Origin: Deinococcus sp.
Lineage (GTDB): Bacteria; Deinococcota; Deinococci; Deinococcales; Thermaceae
Reading direction: 5' to 3'
DNA: 9,395 bases
NCBI GenBank assembly: GCA_023382135.1
Contig: JAMCQK010000040.1
Span: 1 to 9,395, forward strand
A model generated the notes under the pieces. The model had not been told where the DNA came from and did no database searches. It was given only the letters and a program-made list of their open reading frames with translations. A program made the position numbers and the translations under genes. Position 1 is the first letter of the stretch. Each line of letters opens with the position of its first letter. Positions 5,954 through 9,395 of the stretch are shown here, piece after piece.

Positions 5954-6853
5954 ATGACCCCCACCCCACAGACCATCAACCTCGCCCAGGTGCTGCAAAG
6001 CACCCAGGTGCAGGAGGTGCTGGAGCACTTGGATCACGACCTGGTGGGTCTGGCCCCGGTCAAGCAGCGCATCCGCGAGATCGCCGCATATCTGGTGGTG
6101 GACAAGCTGCGCCGCGAGGTAGGCCTCAGCGCCGAGCGCCCAGTGCTGCACATGGCCTTCACCGGCCCCCCCGGTACCGGCAAAACTACCGTGGCCATGC
6201 GCATGGCCACCATCCTGAACCGGCTGGGCTACATCCGCCGCGACCACCTGGTGGTGGCCTCCCGCGACGACCTGGTGGGTCAGTACATCGGCCACACCGC
6301 GCCCAAGACCAAGGAAGTCTTGAAGCGGGCCATGGGCGGGGTGCTCTTCATTGACGAGGCCTACAGCCTGTACCGGGCCGAGAACGAGCGGGACTACGGA
6401 CAGGAGACCATCGAGAGTCTCTTGCAGGTCATGGAGAACCAGCGCGAAGACCTGGTGGTCGTCCTCGCCGGCTACAAGGACCGCATGGAGCAGTTCTTCG
6501 CCCTGAACCCCGGCATGCGCTCGCGCATCGCCCACCACATCGAGTTTCCCGAGTACACCCCGGATGAACTGCTGCAGATTGCCCTGCTGATGGTCGCGCA
6601 GCAGCACTACACCCTCGACGAAGAGGCCAAACAGGCTTTCCGGGCTTACCTCGAGCGCCGCATGCGGCTTCCCAACTTTGCCCACGCCCGCAGCGTGCGC
6701 AACGCCATTGACCGCTTCAAGCTGCGACAGGCCTATAGGCTTTATCAAAAAGGCGAACAGGTGAGCGCTGAAGAACTGCAGTGCATTGCCGCCGAGGACA
6801 TCCTGGCCAGCCGGGTGTTCCTTGAACCCCCGGAAGAAAGGAAAGGAGAGTAA
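5954..6853 (+). CDS. cbbX: CbbX, AAA+ red-type RuBisCO activase
   Basis: Hexameric AAA+ ATPase that frees inhibitory sugar phosphates from red-type RuBisCO by transiently threading the CbbL C-terminal tail through its pore. The 299-aa product shows Walker A GPPGTGKT (71-78), the pore loop at 111-115 (YIGHT), Walker B GVLFIDEAY (129-137), sensor-1 region VVVLAGYKDRM, the Arg finger region GMRSRI (Arg189, Arg191) and the sensor-2 helix ARSVRN (Arg246/Arg249). The opening HDLVGLAPVKQRIREIAAYL is characteristic of the CbbX/CfxQ family. Start ATG 5954 has GGAGG at 5941-5945. The gene ends two bases before prk. Its presence next to cbbLS independently supports the red-type RuBisCO call, since green-type enzymes use other activases. 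SpoVK-like AAA+ proteins are relatives, but the context makes CbbX secure. Confidence 0.96.
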   Translation: MTPTPQTINLAQVLQSTQVQEVLEHLDHDLVGLAPVKQRIREIAAYLVVDKLRREVGLSAERPVLHMAFTGPPGTGKTTVAMRMATILNRLGYIRRDHLVVASRDDLVGQYIGHTAPKTKEVLKRAMGGVLFIDEAYSLYRAENERDYGQETIESLLQVMENQREDLVVVLAGYKDRMEQFFALNPGMRSRIAHHIEFPEYTPDELLQIALLMVAQQHYTLDEEAKQAFRAYLERRMRLPNFAHARSVRNAIDRFKLRQAYRLYQKGEQVSAEELQCIAAEDILASRVFLEPPEERKGE

Positions 6854-6855
6854 CC

Positions 6856-7824
6856 ATGCCTCACCGACCCTTCATGCTGGGCATTGCCGGGGACTCTGGG
6901 GCCGGCAAGACCACCCTCACCAAGGGCATCGCCCGGCTCTTGGGGGAGGAGCGCACTACCAGCATCTGCGTGGACGACTACCACAAGTATGACCGCAAGC
7001 AGCGGGCCGAGCTACAGATCACCCCGCTCAACCCCGAGTGCAACTACATGGACATCATGGAGCAGCAAGTGCGCCTCCTGTCGCTGGGCGAGGCCATCCT
7101 CAAGCCGGTCTACAACCACTCTACGGGCACCTTCGACCCGCCCGTTTATATCCCGGCTCCCCGGGCCGTGCAGGAGGAGGGCCGCCTGATACCCCGCGCA
7201 GTCATCCTGGAGGGCCTGCTCACGCTCTTCTCCCCGGCCATGCGTGAGCGCTACCACCTCAAGGTCTACATTGACCCCGAGGAGAAGCTCCGGCGCGAGT
7301 GGAAGATCAAGCGTGATGTGGCCAAGCGCGGCTATACTCCCGAGGCGGTGGAGGCCGATATTGAGCGGCGTATGCCCGACTCCACCGGCTTCATCCGGCC
7401 GCAGAAGGAACATGCTGATATCGTGGTGCGCTTCTACCGGCCCGAGGGGTACGACCCTGATAACCCGGGCACCCTTAACGTGAAGATCAAACTCAAGCAC
7501 ACCCTGCCCAAGCTGAACCTGACCGAGGTGCTGCACTCAGCTTACGAGGACGAGCCGGCCCTGATCCGCCTCGAGGCGAGAAAAGAAGCGGACATCCTGG
7601 ACATCACTGGCAACGTTACTGCCGAGCAGGCCGCAACCTTCGAGCGGATTGTGTGGGAGCAACTGGGCCCGTACGCCCAGCACTTCAATCCTGACCTCAT
7701 CGGCACCTTCTGGGACAAGGGTGGTCAGAGCTATCCACTGGCCTTGAGCCAGCTTATCATCGCCTACTACCTGGTACAGATGCGCGAGCTGGCCATCCGC
7801 AAAGGGGTTCTCACCTACGCCTGA
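6856..7824 (+). CDS. prk: Phosphoribulokinase, resembling the class II (cyanobacterial/plant) type
   Basis: Phosphorylates ribulose-5-phosphate with ATP to RuBP, the RuBisCO substrate. The 322-aa product has a P-loop GDSGAGKTT (12-20), the catalytic region SICVDDYHKYDRKQR (Asp40, Asp41), KPVYNHSTGTFDPP (83-96), ILEGL with Glu119, and the Arg-rich YIDPEEKLRREWKIKRDVAKRGY plus RRMPDSTGFIRPQK. These blocks and the length resemble class II enzymes more than the ~290-aa proteobacterial class I. The P-loop cysteine used for thioredoxin control in plant and cyanobacterial enzymes is Ala16 here, while the second cysteine seems kept as Cys38, so that disulfide switch should be absent. Start ATG 6856 follows the cbbX stop by two bases, with AAGGAGAG as the ribosome binding site, suggesting translational coupling. 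Uridine kinase is a relative but is shorter and lacks the DRKQR region. Confidence 0.94.
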   Translation: MPHRPFMLGIAGDSGAGKTTLTKGIARLLGEERTTSICVDDYHKYDRKQRAELQITPLNPECNYMDIMEQQVRLLSLGEAILKPVYNHSTGTFDPPVYIPAPRAVQEEGRLIPRAVILEGLLTLFSPAMRERYHLKVYIDPEEKLRREWKIKRDVAKRGYTPEAVEADIERRMPDSTGFIRPQKEHADIVVRFYRPEGYDPDNPGTLNVKIKLKHTLPKLNLTEVLHSAYEDEPALIRLEARKEADILDITGNVTAEQAATFERIVWEQLGPYAQHFNPDLIGTFWDKGGQSYPLALSQLIIAYYLVQMRELAIRKGVLTYA

Positions 7825-7840
7825 GCCCCTGGAGATGCCC

Positions 7841-8140
7841 ATGTTACCTACCCCCCTTATCGCCCCCTCCATTCTCACCGCCTATTTCGGGCGGCTCTCT
7901 GAGGCCATCCAGGAAGCTGAGGCGGCAGGGATGAGCTGGGTTCACCTGGACGTTATGGACGGGGGTTTTGTGCGCAGCCTGACCTTCGGGCCGCTGGTGG
8001 TGGAGGCGGTGCACGCGGCTACCAGCCTTTTTCTGGACGTTCACCTGATGATGGCGGGAACAGGGCGCTACCTGGAGGACTACGCCCGTGCTAAGGACTG
8101 GATTGCTGTACACGCCGCGGCTGCCCCTCATCCTCACAGG
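7841..8140 (+). pseudogene. rpe: Ribulose-phosphate 3-epimerase, N-terminal fragment (3' end lost)
   Basis: Intact relatives interconvert ribulose-5-P and xylulose-5-P, feeding Prk. Starting at ATG 7841, with GGAG at 7831-7834 and 16 bases after prk, about 100 codons match the family: IAPSILTAYFGRLSEAIQEAEAAG, VHLDVMDGGFV (His35, Asp37), LTFGPLVVEAV, LDVHLMM (His68) and IAVHAAAAPHPHR. Homology stops at about Arg100 (base 8140). The rest of the ~220-residue barrel, including the second catalytic Asp and the phosphate-binding Gly-rich loops, is gone. Normally conserved spots also look altered (DGGFVRS where DGxFVPN is usual; ARAKDWI seems shortened), suggesting decay. No stop follows: the frame runs through the junction and out of frame across the permease to the window end. 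Function is very unlikely, so another rpe elsewhere is expected. Confidence 0.88.
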
Positions 8141-8235
8141 GCCCGCAGCACCTTGCGGATGGCTAGCTGGGTGGTGTCCTCCCGTCCGCCTCGGGAGCTT
8201 TTGTCGGAAACGGTGAGGCTGCCTACCCGGAATAT
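8134..8235 (-). pseudogene. moaB: MoaB/MogA molybdopterin protein, 5' remnant
   Basis: The - strand frame from 8235 to TGA 8136-8134 reads IFRVGSLTVSDKSSRGGRED and continues TTQLAIRKVLRAL. It resembles the N-terminus of MoaB/MogA-family molybdenum cofactor proteins, which begin roughly M-x-R-V-G-I-L-T-V-S-D-K-x-x-R-G-x-R-x-D-T-x-x-x-A-I-R-E-x-L. Only about 31 of ~165 residues remain; homology ends near 8143, where the epimerase fragment begins on the other strand, and the last residues and stop come from antisense rpe sequence. The first codon is ATA where ATG is expected, and a stop (TAA) immediately precedes it. A TANNNT box 7 bases upstream fits a former leaderless start. The frame is otherwise undamaged, so loss may be fairly recent. 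The assignment is from recalled family consensus. Confidence 0.72.
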
Positions 8236-8241
8236 TTACCG

Positions 8242-8248
8242 TAGTCTA
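8242..8248. promoter_or_regulatory. Overlapping divergent -10 boxes, moaB remnant / permease
   Basis: TAGTCTA reads as TAGTCT on the + strand (8242-8247) and TAGACT on the - strand (8248-8243), both TANNNT-type. The - strand box ends exactly 7 bases before the ATA codon of the moaB remnant, the classic leaderless spacing. The + strand box would start transcription near 8254, giving the permease a ~14-base leader. No clear -35 is seen on either side. Confidence 0.45.
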
Positions 8249-8267
8249 ACCCGTAAAGTGGGAGGGG

Positions 8268-9395
8268 ATGGAAGCCTTGGCCTACGTGGTCCTCTTCCTC
8301 ACCTATCTGGGCCTCGGTCTGGGCTATCTGCCCGGGTACCGCACGAACCGGGCGGGCATCGCCGTGACGGGCGCGGCGTTTCTGCTGGCCCTGGGGGTCC
8401 TGGACCTCAAAGGGGCCTGGGAGGCCCTGGACCCCCACACCCTGGTCTTCCTCTTCGGGGTGATGGTGGTGAACGCTCACCTGGGCTACGCTGGCTTCTT
8501 CCAGTGGGCGGTGGACCGGCTGGTGCACCTGGCCCGCACGCCCTTTGGCCTCTTGGTTTGGCTCTCCTTTGGTACCGGGGTTCTCTCGGCCCTCTTCCTC
8601 AACGACACAATGGCTATCTTGCTCACGCCCTTGGTGCTCTTTCTCACCAGTTCCCTCTCCCTGCCCCCGGTGCCCTACCTTTTGGCCCTGGCGGGGGCCA
8701 CCAACCTGGGCAGCGTGGCCACCCTCACCGGCAACCCTCAGAACATCCTGGTAGGGAGCTTTTCGGGGATCTCTTACCTGGACTTCACGGCGGTCCTCTT
8801 TCCGGTGGCCCTGCTGGGCCTGGCCGTGCAGGTGGTTCTGCTCTGGTGGCTTTACCCAGAGGTGCGCTCCAGGAGGCCCCTGCCGCCCCTGCCCTCCTTG
8901 CGCTACCGGTTGCACCGGGGGCTGCTTTTCAAGGGGCTGTGGGTGACCGGAGGGCTGTTCCTGGCCTTCATCCTGGGTTACCCCCTGGCCCAGGGAGCCC
9001 TGGTGGCTGCAGGGATACTGCTCTTCAGCCGCCGGCTGCGCTCGGAGCGGTTTTTCCTGCGGGTGGACTGGGAGCTTCTGGTGATGTTTTCCGGGCTCTT
9101 TATGGTGACCCGAGCGGTAGGGGAACTGGGCCTCCTCGAGCCCCTCAAGCCCCTGGCCCACTCCCCCTTGGGTTTGATCTGGGTCACCGCCCTGCTTTCC
9201 AACCTGATTTCCAACGTGCCTGCGGTGCTCCTGCTGCATCCTTTGGTGGGCGACACCCAGAGCTGGCTCCTTTTGGCAGCGGCCTCCACCCTGGCGGGGA
9301 ACCTCACCCTGTTGGGCTCGGTGGCCAACCTAATCGTGGCCGAGGCCCCCCGGCGGGCGGGGTACAAGCTTTCCTTCTTGGCGCACCCCCCCCTC
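8268..9395 (+). CDS. ArsB/NhaD-superfamily anion permease, YbiR-like (3' end outside window)
   Basis: Multi-spanning inner-membrane transporter of the ion transporter superfamily; the substrate (arsenite, dicarboxylate, Na+/H+ or other) cannot be decided. The 376 residues seen begin MEALAYVVLFLTYLGLGLGY and are mostly hydrophobic segments. Two inverted halves carry the family's re-entrant signatures: FLNDTMAILLTPLVLFL, LAGATNLGSVATLTGNPQNILVG, then SNLISNVPAVLLL and AGNLTLLGSVANLIVAE. The duplicated Asn-containing loops are diagnostic. A short basic loop (YPEVRSRRPLPPLPSLRYRLHRG) separates the halves. ATG 8268 follows GGAGGGG almost without spacing, and a TTG at 8277 is a weaker alternative. 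Probably only ~30-40 residues are missing. Codon use is even more extreme in GC at third positions than the CBB genes, and it has no metabolic link to them, so it likely belongs to the flanking locus. Confidence 0.88.
   Translation, partial: MEALAYVVLFLTYLGLGLGYLPGYRTNRAGIAVTGAAFLLALGVLDLKGAWEALDPHTLVFLFGVMVVNAHLGYAGFFQWAVDRLVHLARTPFGLLVWLSFGTGVLSALFLNDTMAILLTPLVLFLTSSLSLPPVPYLLALAGATNLGSVATLTGNPQNILVGSFSGISYLDFTAVLFPVALLGLAVQVVLLWWLYPEVRSRRPLPPLPSLRYRLHRGLLFKGLWVTGGLFLAFILGYPLAQGALVAAGILLFSRRLRSERFFLRVDWELLVMFSGLFMVTRAVGELGLLEPLKPLAHSPLGLIWVTALLSNLISNVPAVLLLHPLVGDTQSWLLLAAASTLAGNLTLLGSVANLIVAEAPRRAGYKLSFLAHPPL

Noticed and set aside
5891..6748. 285-codon - strand frame opposite cbbX
   Set aside because: Antisense of a convincing AAA+ protein with all ATPase motifs; no motif of its own.
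8223..9239. 338-codon - strand open frame opposite the permease
   Set aside because: Gln/Gly/His-rich antisense shadow of hydrophobic transporter codons; the + strand frame has clear ArsB/NhaD signatures. It also overlaps the moaB remnant in another frame.
1..9395. CRISPR arrays, tRNA/rRNA genes, insertion sequences
   Set aside because: No regularly spaced repeats, no tRNA-like cloverleaf or rRNA segment recognised, and no transposase frame or terminal inverted repeats flanking the cluster, including at the 8140 junction.

Overview
The window carries a Calvin-Benson-Bassham (CBB) carbon-fixation gene cluster built around a red-type Form I RuBisCO. Several features suggest a thermophilic Deinococcota host of the Thermus/Meiothermus kind: high GC, strong enrichment of CTCGAG as a Leu-Glu codon pair, nearly leaderless promoters (a TANNNT box about 7-11 bases from the start codon), and a permease and a moaB-like fragment at the right edge that look like genes I remember from that group. 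The host assignment is inference from composition and recalled families, not from a database search.

Left part (1-1751, + strand): the C-terminal half of a transketolase, followed one base later by CbbY, the HAD phosphatase that clears xylulose-1,5-bisphosphate, a RuBisCO misfire inhibitor. A 227-base convergent spacer (1752-1978) with no convincing gene separates these from a LysR-type regulator, CbbR, on the - strand (1979-2887). CbbR is divergent from the main operon. The short intergenic region holds a TNA-N7-TNA LysR/CbbR-type site that overlaps both the cbbR start codon and its -10 box.

Central operon (2957-7824, + strand): class II fructose-1,6-bisphosphatase (glpX type), cbbL, cbbS, cbbX (red-type RuBisCO activase) and phosphoribulokinase. 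Most genes have strong GGAGG-type ribosome binding sites and short spacing. The exception is a 101-base cbbS-cbbX spacer with a terminator-like hairpin followed by a perfect 8-bp stem, which probably lowers cbbX and prk output relative to cbbLS. The genes cover RuBP synthesis (Prk), carboxylation (CbbLS), catalytic repair (CbbX, CbbY) and RuBP regeneration (Tkt, FBPase).

Right part (7841-9395): the operon ends in a broken ribulose-phosphate 3-epimerase gene. Its first ~100 codons are present, then homology stops abruptly near 8140. Directly abutting it, in the opposite orientation, is what I read as the first ~31 codons of a moaB/mogA gene with an ATA in place of its start codon. Beyond its retained divergent promoter region lies an ArsB/NhaD-superfamily (YbiR-like) permease that runs off the window. 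The junction looks like a deletion or recombination scar joining the CBB cluster to a moaB-permease locus, and it is the most unusual feature here.
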